Positions 44,913 to 52,645 of a DNA stretch of 64,000 bases are shown piece after piece. How positions within the stretch are numbered: the first letter of the stretch is position 1; each line of letters opens with the position of its first letter. The stretch is taken from positions 310,001 through 374,000 of the forward strand of contig NZ_JAINZT010000002.1 in the NCBI RefSeq assembly GCF_020166515.1, read 5' to 3'. Below the pieces are notes generated by a model. The model had not been told where the DNA came from. It searched no databases and worked only from the letters and a program-made list of their open reading frames with translations. A program made the position numbers and the translations under genes. Origin of the DNA: Robertkochia flava. Its GTDB lineage: Bacteria > Bacteroidota > Bacteroidia > Flavobacteriales > Flavobacteriaceae.

Positions 44913-45557
44913 CTTGTTCCCAAATGCCAGGTCTCCGGCATCGCCTAAACCGGGAACGATATAAGAGTAATCATTGAGTTCAGGATCGATGTCGCCTACC
45001 CACAACCGGGTTTCCGGGGGGAAATGCCGGGAGATATAGGCAATCCCTTCCTCAGAAGCAATAGCGGTTAATAGATGGATCTCTCTGGGCAATCCGACCT
45101 TGGTCAAAGCCTCAAAAGTAGCTACAAGAGAATGGCCGCTGGCCAGCATCGGATCGGCTAAGAGCAACACCTTATGGTCCAGTTCCGGACTGGCCAGATA
45201 CTCCACGATGATCTCAAATGCCGTTTCACTAGTATGGTACCTGTAGGCAGAAATAAAGGAGTTTTCTGCCCAGTCAAAATAATTAAGAATGCCCTGGTGT
45301 AGCGGTAATCCGGCCCGTAATACAGAACATATCACAATTTGATCCTGAAGGGTCTCCATGGTTTTACTTCCCAGTGGAGTGGTAATCCCAATAGCTTTGT
45401 AATGGAGGTGTTTACTTACTTCATAACTCATGATCTCTCCGATACGCTCCAGGTTTCGCCTGAAGCGCATGGCATCTTTCTGGATTTCCTTGTCCCTGAT
45501 CTGGGCCAGGTAAGTGTTTAAAACCGAAGGGGTTTTTGCCAGGTGATGTATCTTCAT
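44901..45557 (-). CDS. upp: Uracil phosphoribosyltransferase
   Basis: 218 residues. Salvages uracil with PRPP to give UMP. The PRPP-binding loop region reads LLADPMLASGHSLVATFEAL (D-P-M-L-A-S-G-x-S, typical Upp), with ICSVLRAGLPLHQG and GVWVGDIDPELN-type C-terminal sequence (LWVGDIDPELNDYSYIVPGLGDAGD) that binds uracil. Length is normal. ATG at 45557 on the minus strand. It converges on DUF6427 with a 12-base overlap and lies 91 bp downstream of the DUF502 gene on the same strand. Confidence 0.96.
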   Translation of the reverse strand: MKIHHLAKTPSVLNTYLAQIRDKEIQKDAMRFRRNLERIGEIMSYEVSKHLHYKAIGITTPLGSKTMETLQDQIVICSVLRAGLPLHQGILNYFDWAENSFISAYRYHTSETAFEIIVEYLASPELDHKVLLLADPMLASGHSLVATFEALTKVGLPREIHLLTAIASEEGIAYISRHFPPETRLWVGDIDPELNDYSYIVPGLGDAGDLAFGNKLQK

Positions 45558-45648
45558 GTATTAAAGATAATGAATTTATGTGCCTATATATGAACAATGA
45601 AAAAGAGGAGTGCACGGATTTATCAAAAATAGCAGTGGGGCTTTGTAA

Positions 45649-46269
45649 TCAGGAATGCGATGTGTTTTCAGCTGTCGGGTCTAAACTGTCGTATTTATGC
45701 GACCCACTCCCCAGTTGTTGCAGCATTTTAATCACGTCCTTGGGCGTCATGTCCAGCTTTATGATCCGTTCAGGAGCTACATAGACTACAGTTCCCGACC
45801 ACGGATTGGGCGATCCGGGAAGGTATACCACGACCCTGTTCTTATCTGTGCGTTCGATTTCAAAACCAACCTGTGCGTTATCATCGAATTCTGCGAGCAC
45901 GGGTAAAAAGTGTTCAGATGCCTTTTCGTTGCTTTTGATGCCATCAGTTATGCCCTTTATGAATCGATACCCTGGGATATTTATGAGCACATTGTCTTCC
46001 AGGTTGGTCTGCATTCTCTTCAGATTTTTCCTGTTGGCCAGCAGTCCGGCCAGGAAACATAGTAAAAGAATGCCCAGTACCGCAATAATATTGGCAAGGG
46101 CAACCCCGCCAATTTTCTCTACTGGAATAAGCCTGCCAAGGGGTTGCGCGATCTTCATCATGATCTGAAATGCCTTGGTAAGAATAATAATGACGATCAC
46201 GATGGGAATCAGGAAGAGGATCCCGCCTATAATTGTGGTTTTTATGAAACTAAGCATCTTATTCATCAT
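45649..46269 (-). CDS. DUF502 family membrane protein
   Basis: 206 residues with two membrane helices, about 10-30 (IKTTIIGGILFLIPIVIVIIIL) and 60-80 (IAVLGILLLCFLAGLL), and a soluble C-terminal domain with the family motifs NIPGYRFIKGITDGI, FEIERTDKNRVVVYLPGSPNPWSGTVVYV and MTPKDVIKMLQQLG. DUF502 proteins are widespread in bacteria; function unknown. Start is ambiguous between two adjacent ATG codons. Same strand as upp. Confidence 0.9.
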   Translation of the reverse strand: MMNKMLSFIKTTIIGGILFLIPIVIVIIILTKAFQIMMKIAQPLGRLIPVEKIGGVALANIIAVLGILLLCFLAGLLANRKNLKRMQTNLEDNVLINIPGYRFIKGITDGIKSNEKASEHFLPVLAEFDDNAQVGFEIERTDKNRVVVYLPGSPNPWSGTVVYVAPERIIKLDMTPKDVIKMLQQLGSGSHKYDSLDPTAENTSHS

Positions 46270-46455
46270 CAGGTTTTTAAAGGGTTATGCGTTAATACTC
46301 TAATTTACAATTTATTGAGATTAATTCCCGCATAATTCATACTTCGGTAGAGAGGCCAGCTTTCGCGGTGGCACTCATGCTGGAAATGGGGTGGGATGGA
46401 AGTGAGCTCTGACAAGTAATTATTGCAATCCGCGGGAAAACTTTGTTGAATGGGC

Positions 46456-46463
46456 TATATTTG
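46456..46463 (+). promoter_or_regulatory. Bacteroidota -7 box (TATATTTG) that sets the DUF4254 start
   Basis: TATATTTG lies inside the longer possible reading frame that begins at 46443, so the real start must be downstream; ATG 46485 is 21 bases after the box. Confidence 0.6.
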
Positions 46464-46484
46464 CATATCCAAATACCAGACGAT

Positions 46485-47090
46485 ATGTTTAGCGAATTCG
46501 CATTTAAGATTTTTGAGGAAAGTATAAGGAATTACCACATAAAGGATGATGTTTACCAGAATTTTGAAAATCCGTATCCTAAAGAAAAGATAGAACATCT
46601 GTTGTACCGCAAGAACTGGATAGATACGGTGCAGTGGCATTATGAGGATATCATTCGCGACCCGGAGATCGATCCGGTAGCCGCTCTGGACCTCAAACGC
46701 AAGATCGATGCCTCCAACCAGGACCGAACCGACATGGTGGAATTCATCGACAGTTATTTTTTAGATAAGTATCAGGAAGTGAAGCCAAAAGGAACAGCCA
46801 CCATCAATTCTGAGAGCCCGGCCTGGGCCATCGACCGTCTTTCCATTCTTGCCTTAAAGATCTATCATATGAAGGAGGAGGCTGAACGGGAAGGCGCTTC
46901 CCAAGAGCATAAGGCGAAATGTCAGGCTAAACTGGATGTTCTTCTTGAACAGAAAAAGGACCTTTCCACAGCCATCGATCAACTATTGACAGATATTGAG
47001 AACGGTGACAAGTACATGAAGGTCTACAAGCAAATGAAGATGTACAATGATGATGAGCTGAATCCGGTACTTTACAAAAATAAAAAATAA
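46485..47090 (+). CDS. DUF4254 family protein
   Basis: 201 residues from ATG 46485 (MFSEFAFKIFEESIRNYHI); a longer frame from 46443 includes a promoter-like box and is rejected. All-helical sequence with the family motifs RKNWIDTVQWHYEDIIRDPEIDP, RKIDASNQDRTDMVEFIDSYF and ESPAWAIDRLSILALKIYHM. DUF4254 genes are typically found beside glycosyltransferases in Bacteroidota, as here, where a glycosyltransferase gene starts 29 bp later. The role may be in lipid A-core or other glycan assembly, but is not established. Cytosolic; no membrane helix. Confidence 0.88.
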   Translation: MFSEFAFKIFEESIRNYHIKDDVYQNFENPYPKEKIEHLLYRKNWIDTVQWHYEDIIRDPEIDPVAALDLKRKIDASNQDRTDMVEFIDSYFLDKYQEVKPKGTATINSESPAWAIDRLSILALKIYHMKEEAEREGASQEHKAKCQAKLDVLLEQKKDLSTAIDQLLTDIENGDKYMKVYKQMKMYNDDELNPVLYKNKK

Positions 47091-47119
47091 CAACCCATTG
47101 GGTGCACAATAAAACGATT

Positions 47120-47857
47120 ATGGCTCAAGACAAAAACATTCACATCTTCTGTATGAAGTGGGGTACTCTCTACGGCCCGGACTATGTGAATCGTTTACAT
47201 GGCATGGTAAAAAGGAATCTGACCCTGCCTTTTACCATGGTGTGTTTTACCGATAACGAAGAAGGGATCGATGACGATATCAAATGTTTCCCTATTCCCG
47301 AGATCGATATTCCCGGAAATCTTCCGGAACGGATGTGGAAGAAATTAACAACCCTGAAAGCCGACCTTTACGGACTCGAAGGAACGGCACTTTTTCTGGA
47401 TCTTGATATCGTGATCGTTGACAATATTGATTGCTTTTTTGAAGATGATGCGCCCTTCCGAATTATCAAAGATCATTCCTGGAGGAGTTGGAGGATTACC
47501 GGAAACTCCTCGGTATACCGGTTTGAGATTGGTAAACACGGGTATGTGTTCGATTATTTTAAAGAGAACTTTGATGAGATCAGGAAACAGCATCGCAACG
47601 AACAGGAATATCTTACCTGGGCTGTACATGAAAAGGGATATTTAAACTATTGGCCCATACCGTGGTGCCCGAGTTTTAAATATGACTGTGTTTCCCGTTT
47701 TCCCCTGGCATTCTGGAAGAAGCCGATTATTCCTGAAGGTGCCAAGATCATCATATTTCACGGAGAGATCAATCCGCATAAAGCTATCAAAGGAGGCCGC
47801 GGTAAGTGGTATCGCTACGTACAACCCGCTCCCTGGGTGGCCGATTACTGGAAATAA
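47120..47857 (+). CDS. Glycosyltransferase, GT-A type, with DxD motif
   Basis: 245 residues from ATG 47120 (an in-frame GTG at 47102 is less likely). It opens NIHIFCMKWGTLYGPDYVNRL, has TMVCFTDNEEGID, and the metal-binding DLD in GTALFLDLDIVIVDNID (about residues 94-96), a pattern of nucleotide-sugar binding in GT8-like and related GT-A enzymes. The C-terminal part contains WRSWRITGNSSVYRFEIG and IIIFHGEINPHKAI, where the HGxxxPHK-like stretch resembles GT8 donor-site residues. Sugar and acceptor are unknown. Together with DUF4254 it forms a two-gene unit ended by a strong terminator. Confidence 0.8.
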   Translation: MAQDKNIHIFCMKWGTLYGPDYVNRLHGMVKRNLTLPFTMVCFTDNEEGIDDDIKCFPIPEIDIPGNLPERMWKKLTTLKADLYGLEGTALFLDLDIVIVDNIDCFFEDDAPFRIIKDHSWRSWRITGNSSVYRFEIGKHGYVFDYFKENFDEIRKQHRNEQEYLTWAVHEKGYLNYWPIPWCPSFKYDCVSRFPLAFWKKPIIPEGAKIIIFHGEINPHKAIKGGRGKWYRYVQPAPWVADYWK

Positions 47858-47886
47858 AAAAGGGAAGCGGAAAGCTTCCCTTTTTT
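47856..47886 (+). terminator. Intrinsic terminator overlapping the stop codon
   Basis: A-run then GGGAAGC (47862-47868) pairing with GCTTCCC (47874-47880), loop GGAAA, T-run to 47886. The A-run begins within the stop codon of the glycosyltransferase gene. Confidence 0.92.
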
Positions 47887-47995
47887 ATTTCTTTTTATGA
47901 ACCAATCACCGTGTATCCGAAGTTAATCAAAATTAACGGTTGATATGAGTAAGAAAATTGGCATCAGGACTTTTCATTTCTTCAGGTCGGTTTTT

Positions 47996-48044
47996 CTTCC
48001 TGCGCCCTCCTTCTTTTCTCCTGAGTCCTGGCTCTTGACTCTAA
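47996..48044 (+). repeat. Degenerate heptamer array
   Basis: Seven 7-mers in register: CTTCCTG CGCCCTC CTTCTTT TCTCCTG AGTCCTG GCTCTTG ACTCTAA, close to the ACTCCTG units of the purD-upstream array. It ends three bases before the stop codon of the converging PaaE-like gene. The rest of the 47887-47995 gap is featureless. Confidence 0.75.
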
Positions 48045-48047
48045 AAA

Positions 48048-49100
48048 CTATACATCATCGTAATCAATAGATAATGTACTGGTTACCGGATGTGACTGGC
48101 AGGTAAGTATGAGTCCCTCTTCCAATTCCGAATCTGTGAGGATCTGGTTCTTCACCATTTCCACTTTTCCTTCCTTCACACGTGCAATACAGCTGGAGCA
48201 GATACCACCCTGACAGGAATACGGCGCGTCTATATCTTCTTTGAGCACTGCATCCAGAACCCGTTGTTTTTTGTCCATAACAAGGGTGTACTCTTCGTCG
48301 TCTACCAGCACAGTTACTTGTGTTTTCCCATCATGCGTAGTAGCGGGAATTTCGGTGCTGTCATCCCCGGAACTAAACAATTCAAACTTGATCTTATCTT
48401 TTTCAATGCCCTGGGTTACCAGCGTATCTGAAACATTGTTGATCATTTCTTCGGGGCCGCAAAGGTAAAACAGGCAGTTCTTTGGGCTATCCACTTTATT
48501 TTTCAGGATAAAATTTACAGTAGAGCGTTCTATACGGCCAAACAGGGCATCTTCATTTTGCTCCCTGCTGTAAAGTAATTGTACCTGAAGTCGGTCCGGA
48601 TATTCGGAAACGAGGTTCCGGATGTCTTTATGGAACATGGTTTCTTCCAGGCTCTTGTTCCCGTATACCAGGATAAAATTCTTTTGCGTCTTGTTAAGTA
48701 CCTCTTTCATGATGCTCATAATAGGGGTAATTCCGCTCCCGGCAGCAAAAGCAATTACGGTAGAGGCCTGGTCTTTTCCGGCATCAAATGTAAACCGGCC
48801 CTCTGGAGGGTGTACTTCCAATTGCACCCCCGACTCCAAATGGTCGTTGGCATATTTAGAGAACAGGCCATCCTCTACTTTTTTGATCCCTACGGAGATT
48901 GTATTTTCCTCTTTTCCTGAACATATGGAGTATGAGCGCCTCACTTCCGCTCCGTTCAGATGGGTTTTAATGGTTATATACTGCCCGGGAATAAAATGAA
49001 AGTGCTCTTTTTCTCCTTCCGGGATTTCAAAATTCACCTTTACCGCGCTCGGGGTAAGTCTTTCAATACTCGAGATATTAAGGTGCTTATATTTTTCCAT
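48048..49100 (-). CDS. PaaE-like ferredoxin-NAD(P)H reductase with C-terminal 2Fe-2S domain
   Basis: 350 residues from ATG 49100 (a longer frame to 49142 adds 14 unlikely residues). Order of domains: FAD-binding barrel with RRSYSICSG (Arg55-x-Tyr57-Ser), NAD(P)-binding domain with AAGSGITPIMSIMKEVL and CGPEEMINNV, then a plant-type ferredoxin domain with cluster ligands Cys296, Cys301, Cys304 and Cys334 (CQGGICSSC...C). It resembles PaaE, the electron donor of phenylacetyl-CoA epoxygenase, but no other paa genes are nearby, so it may serve another oxygenase or desaturase. It is divergent from padR, with the palindromic operator candidate between them, so PadR might also regulate it. Confidence 0.88.
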   Translation of the reverse strand: MEKYKHLNISSIERLTPSAVKVNFEIPEGEKEHFHFIPGQYITIKTHLNGAEVRRSYSICSGKEENTISVGIKKVEDGLFSKYANDHLESGVQLEVHPPEGRFTFDAGKDQASTVIAFAAGSGITPIMSIMKEVLNKTQKNFILVYGNKSLEETMFHKDIRNLVSEYPDRLQVQLLYSREQNEDALFGRIERSTVNFILKNKVDSPKNCLFYLCGPEEMINNVSDTLVTQGIEKDKIKFELFSSGDDSTEIPATTHDGKTQVTVLVDDEEYTLVMDKKQRVLDAVLKEDIDAPYSCQGGICSSCIARVKEGKVEMVKNQILTDSELEEGLILTCQSHPVTSTLSIDYDDV

Positions 49101-49164
49101 GAATGAACTTTTTTTCAAAAATAAGAATTGTAAATCGGTCATTCATCGAAGACTTGAAATTTAT

Positions 49165-49185
49165 ATACCTAATTTAATTAGGTAT
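49165..49185. promoter_or_regulatory. Perfect palindrome, probable PadR operator
   Basis: 9-bp arms ATACCTAAT (49165-49173) and ATTAGGTAT (49177-49185) separated by TTA. It lies 30 bases before the padR ATG and 64 bases before the start of the divergent PaaE-like gene. Small PadR proteins bind dyad sites of this kind in their own promoters as dimers. Confidence 0.75.
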
Positions 49186-49215
49186 TAAGTAATTTGTTGT
49201 TATTTTCATAAACAT

Positions 49216-49554
49216 ATGGAGAAGTGGAAGTTATATAAAGGGAGTTTAGATACCATCGTGTTGCAATTGCTGGGAAAATATGATCGCATGTACGGATATG
49301 AAATCACTCAAAAGGTAAAAGAGATTACCGGGGGCGAATTACAGATTAAGGAAGGGGCCCTTTATCCTGCATTGCACCGGTTAGAGGCTAAGGGATTTCT
49401 GGAGGTTGAGGTGGATAATGTGGGGAACAGGATGCGCAAATACTACAGTTTGACTCAGAAAGGCTTGGGTGAGAAGGATAACGCACTGGATCAACTTAAA
49501 GAATACCTTAGCACGATGAACAGACTTATTGACCCTGAAATTTCTATGGGATGA
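49216..49554 (+). CDS. PadR family transcriptional regulator
   Basis: 112 residues, the size of subfamily-2 PadR proteins. The winged helix covers LDTIVLQLLGKYDRMYGYEITQKV, GELQIKEGALYPALHRLEAKGFLEVE (the GxLYPxLxRLExxG signature) and RKYYSLTQKGLG, followed by a short dimerisation helix. Family members repress their own operon until a ligand, often a toxic compound, is bound. Encoded first in an operon with a small membrane protein and an ABC transporter, and preceded by a perfect palindrome, so autoregulation is likely. It overlaps the next gene by 4 bases. Confidence 0.93.
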   Translation: MEKWKLYKGSLDTIVLQLLGKYDRMYGYEITQKVKEITGGELQIKEGALYPALHRLEAKGFLEVEVDNVGNRMRKYYSLTQKGLGEKDNALDQLKEYLSTMNRLIDPEISMG

Positions 49555-50258
49555 TTACACTAGAAAAAAAGCACATCGATCACCTTTATGATTTTGTTCG
49601 CAGGCACTTCGTGCCTTGGTATGACCTTCAAGCCGAACTCGTCGACCACCTGGCTACCGGAATAGAGGAACTGTCTATTACGCATCCCGATAAGAGCTTT
49701 CAGGAGCTCCTTGAAATGGAATTTAAAAAGTTTGGGGTGCATGGGTTCGAAAGTGTTGTGGATAGAAAGAGGAATGCATTAGCAAAAGAATATAACATCA
49801 TGGTTTTTAGGCGTATGACAGCATTCTTCAGGTGGCCGGTAATTCTCGAAAGTCTTTTTTTGATGGTGCTGCTTTACTGGATGATCGCACTCGTAAACCC
49901 GGAATGGCTTTGGGTAGTGCTCTATATGACCATATTCATCAGTGGGATGGTAGGATTTATAAAACTGTGGAGGGATAAAAGGAAAGAAGAAAAATCAAAA
50001 GAGCGAAAATGGTTGTTACGGGATATCATTTTAAATGCAGGAGGTAGTGGAGCTGCACTTTTTGTTTTACCTCTGCAACTTGTCCAATTCTATCTTAGCG
50101 ATCATCTCGAAGAGTTGGATCCGTTTTGGGCTCAGTTCATTGTTGTGGTATTTATGGTCATTTTCTTAAGACTCATACAGGTAGTTTGTTGGGTGATCCC
50201 GCGACAGATCGACTCCGTTCTGGAGGATCGTTATAAAGCCTATATGAGGGCTGAATGA
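49551..50258 (+). CDS. Membrane protein with N-terminal soluble domain, cotranscribed with padR
   Basis: 235 residues. The N-terminal 70 or so residues are soluble (EKKHIDHLYDFVRRHFVPWYDLQAELVDHLATGIEEL), similar to the small domain often encoded next to PadR regulators in Bacteroidota, followed by about four membrane helices (VILESLFLMVLLYWMIALV, VLYMTIFISGMVGFI, ILNAGGSGAALFVL, FIVVVFMVIFLRLIQVV). The ATGA overlap with padR implies translational coupling. By analogy with DUF1700/DUF1048-type partners of PadR it may modulate the regulator or sense the membrane; not demonstrated. Confidence 0.7.
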   Translation: MITLEKKHIDHLYDFVRRHFVPWYDLQAELVDHLATGIEELSITHPDKSFQELLEMEFKKFGVHGFESVVDRKRNALAKEYNIMVFRRMTAFFRWPVILESLFLMVLLYWMIALVNPEWLWVVLYMTIFISGMVGFIKLWRDKRKEEKSKERKWLLRDIILNAGGSGAALFVLPLQLVQFYLSDHLEELDPFWAQFIVVVFMVIFLRLIQVVCWVIPRQIDSVLEDRYKAYMRAE

Positions 50259-50328
50259 TCCACTTTGTTTTTAATAATTGTAACAGATCGGCTTTAATGG
50301 CTACAAATAACCTGCAAACCATCAAACT

Positions 50329-51801
50329 ATGCTTCAAAGATTCATATCCCTGCAATGGAAGTCTTTTTTAAGGGCGGCATCTTTTCAGACCAACCTGGCT
50401 CTGAAGATCCTAATGGGTTTTATGGCCCTCTACTTCATTTTTGTGTTCTCTATGTTGGGAGCCTTCTCCTACAAGATCATTCAGGGACAGTTAGAACAAG
50501 ACCCTCTCCAGGTGATTAATAGGATTTTAATTTTTTACCTCGTAGGCGACCTGGTGTTCAGGTACCTGATGCAGCGTATGCCAGTGGTAAACATTAAGCC
50601 ATTATTGCCCTTGCCATTCAGCAAGAATAAGATCGTGCATTTCAGTCTTTGGAAGACCGTGTTGTCATTCTTTAATATTATACATGCGTTTTTCTTTATT
50701 CCGTTCAGCGTGGTTCTTCTTATTGAGGGATACCCGGTGGGAAATGTAGTGGGATGGCTCATCGCTATTACTGCGTTGATCTATTGCAACAATTTTATTA
50801 ATGTCTTTCTGAACGATGTCGATCAGGTTTTTTGGAGTGTACTCGGTGTCTTTATCACTCTTGGTGTACTGATGTACTTTAGAGTGTTTGATATCACTGC
50901 ATTTACCGCTCCCGTTTTTGATGGTATTTACGAAAACCCTGTTTGGTGTGCAGTTCCTGTAATCATCCTGGGAATGCTTTATTGTACTGCATTCCGGTAT
51001 TTCAGAAACCGACTCTATCTGGACGACGGGTTAAAAGGGAAGACTTCGGAAGTGTCGTCCGAAGACCTTTCCTGGCTGAACCGTTTTGGAAGCCTGGCCG
51101 TGTTTTTAAAGAATGATATCAAGCTGATAAAGCGAAATAAGCGCTCCAGGACCTCGGTGCTCATGAGTGTTGCCTTTATTTTTTACGGATTGTTGTTCTT
51201 TAGCGGTGGGCTGGAAGTATATGAGGGACCCGTTTGGCGTATTTTTGCCGGGATATTTGTTACGGGAGGCTTCCTGTTTACCTTCGGGCAGTTCGTTCCG
51301 AGCTGGGACAGTTCGTACTACCCCCTGATGATGAGTCAGAACATACAATACCGGGACTACCTGAACAGTAAATGGTGGTTGGTGGTTATGGGTACTGTAA
51401 TTTCTACCGTGCTGGCATCATTTTATATTTACTTTGGCTGGGAGGTGTATCTCGCCATTCTGGTTTCGGCCATTTACAATGTAGGTGTCAATTCCCATAT
51501 GGTTTTGTGGGGAGGGGCTTATATAAAAACTCCCATAGATCTGACCTCAAACAAAAAGGCTTTTGGAGATAAGCAGGCGTTTAATGTAAAGACCCTGCTG
51601 CTTACCATACCAAAGCTTATATTGCCTTTGTTGCTTTACGCGGCCGGTCATTACACCCTGGGTCCTAATTTCGGGTATCTTCTGGTGGCCTCGGCAGGAA
51701 TTGCCGGGTTCGCATTTAAGGATCGTGTTTTTAACCTGATCGAAAAGGTATATAAGAACGAAAAGTATAAGACCCTGGTAGCCTATAAACAGAAAGCATA
51801 A
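50329..51801 (+). CDS. ABC transporter permease-like membrane protein, DUF5687 family
   Basis: 490 residues with about 11-12 membrane helices. Opening ISLQWKSFLRAASFQTNLALKIL, the KPLLPLPFSKNKIVHFSLWKT segment and the FVPSWDSSYYPLMMSQNIQYRDYLNSKWW stretch match the Bacteroidota family DUF5687, which is paired with an ABC ATPase, as here with the gene 12 bp downstream. It is likely the membrane half of an exporter. It starts 70 bp after the upstream membrane protein gene and no terminator intervenes, so the padR transcript probably includes it. Substrate unknown. Confidence 0.85.
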   Translation: MLQRFISLQWKSFLRAASFQTNLALKILMGFMALYFIFVFSMLGAFSYKIIQGQLEQDPLQVINRILIFYLVGDLVFRYLMQRMPVVNIKPLLPLPFSKNKIVHFSLWKTVLSFFNIIHAFFFIPFSVVLLIEGYPVGNVVGWLIAITALIYCNNFINVFLNDVDQVFWSVLGVFITLGVLMYFRVFDITAFTAPVFDGIYENPVWCAVPVIILGMLYCTAFRYFRNRLYLDDGLKGKTSEVSSEDLSWLNRFGSLAVFLKNDIKLIKRNKRSRTSVLMSVAFIFYGLLFFSGGLEVYEGPVWRIFAGIFVTGGFLFTFGQFVPSWDSSYYPLMMSQNIQYRDYLNSKWWLVVMGTVISTVLASFYIYFGWEVYLAILVSAIYNVGVNSHMVLWGGAYIKTPIDLTSNKKAFGDKQAFNVKTLLLTIPKLILPLLLYAAGHYTLGPNFGYLLVASAGIAGFAFKDRVFNLIEKVYKNEKYKTLVAYKQKA

Positions 51802-51813
51802 ATCAAATTCACT

Positions 51814-52536
51814 ATGATCACACTTCATCAACTATCAAAAGAATATAAAAATATAAAGGTGCTGGATGTCGAATCTCTGGAGATTCCTAAAGGGCAAAGC
51901 TTTGGACTGGTAGGCAATAACGGAGCGGGTAAAACAACCATGTTCAGTATGCTGCTCGATCTGGTCAGGCCCACCACGGGTTATGTGCTCAGCAACGACA
52001 TCAGGGTCGATCAAAGTGAGGGATGGAAACCTTTTACTTCGGCCTTTCTGGATGAAACCTTTCTTATAGGGTACCTTACCCCGGAGGAGTACTTTTATTT
52101 TATAGGAGAACTCCGGGGGCAGAATAAAGCCGATGTTGACCGGATGTTGGGAGATTTTGATGATTTTTTTAACGGAGAAATTCTGGGAGTTCGAAAATAC
52201 CTCAGAGACCTTTCCAAAGGAAACCAGAAAAAGGTGGGGATTGTTGCAGCACTTATCGGGAATCCTGAAGTGATCATTCTCGATGAGCCCTTTGCCAACC
52301 TTGATCCAACCACCCAGATCCGTTTGAAGAAAATTCTCCGGGAGCTTAAAGAGGCCAATGGAGTCACGGTTTTAATTTCCAGCCATGACCTGATGCATGT
52401 AACCGAAGTGTGTGAGCGCATTGTTGTTCTTGAGAAGGGGCGAATGGTGAAGGATATCAGGACTTCCCCGGAAACGCTCCGGGAACTGGAAGCGTTTTTC
52501 TCGGGCGAGATCCGTGAAAATGCATCTTTGGCTTAA
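51814..52536 (+). CDS. ABC transporter ATP-binding protein
   Basis: 240 residues with a complete nucleotide-binding domain: Walker A GNNGAGKTT (residues 34-42), ABC signature LSKGNQKKVG, Walker B VIILDEPFANLDP, and the switch His in LISSHDLMHV. The GNQKK form of the signature is typical of the DRA/CcmA-like exporter ATPases associated with drug or bacteriocin resistance. It is the partner of the DUF5687 permease upstream and the last gene of the padR operon. No hairpin terminator was seen in the 103-bp gap to porW. Confidence 0.93.
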   Translation: MITLHQLSKEYKNIKVLDVESLEIPKGQSFGLVGNNGAGKTTMFSMLLDLVRPTTGYVLSNDIRVDQSEGWKPFTSAFLDETFLIGYLTPEEYFYFIGELRGQNKADVDRMLGDFDDFFNGEILGVRKYLRDLSKGNQKKVGIVAALIGNPEVIILDEPFANLDPTTQIRLKKILRELKEANGVTVLISSHDLMHVTEVCERIVVLEKGRMVKDIRTSPETLRELEAFFSGEIRENASLA

Positions 52537-52645
52537 GGGCTTTTTAGCCTGTAAATCGGTATTATTGGAAAAGAAATGTATTTTTACTGCGATACAGCAA
52601 TATTAATGCTGTACATCAGTTATTAATACTCCAGAGCCATTGCAG

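Noticed and set aside
46443-46484. Longer start of the DUF4254 gene
   Set aside because: The extra 14 codons contain a TATATTTG promoter box and do not look like the family N-terminus, so ATG 46485 is preferred.
48048-49100. Phenylacetate degradation locus
   Set aside because: Only a PaaE-like reductase is present; no paaABCD, paaK or paaZ genes are in the window.
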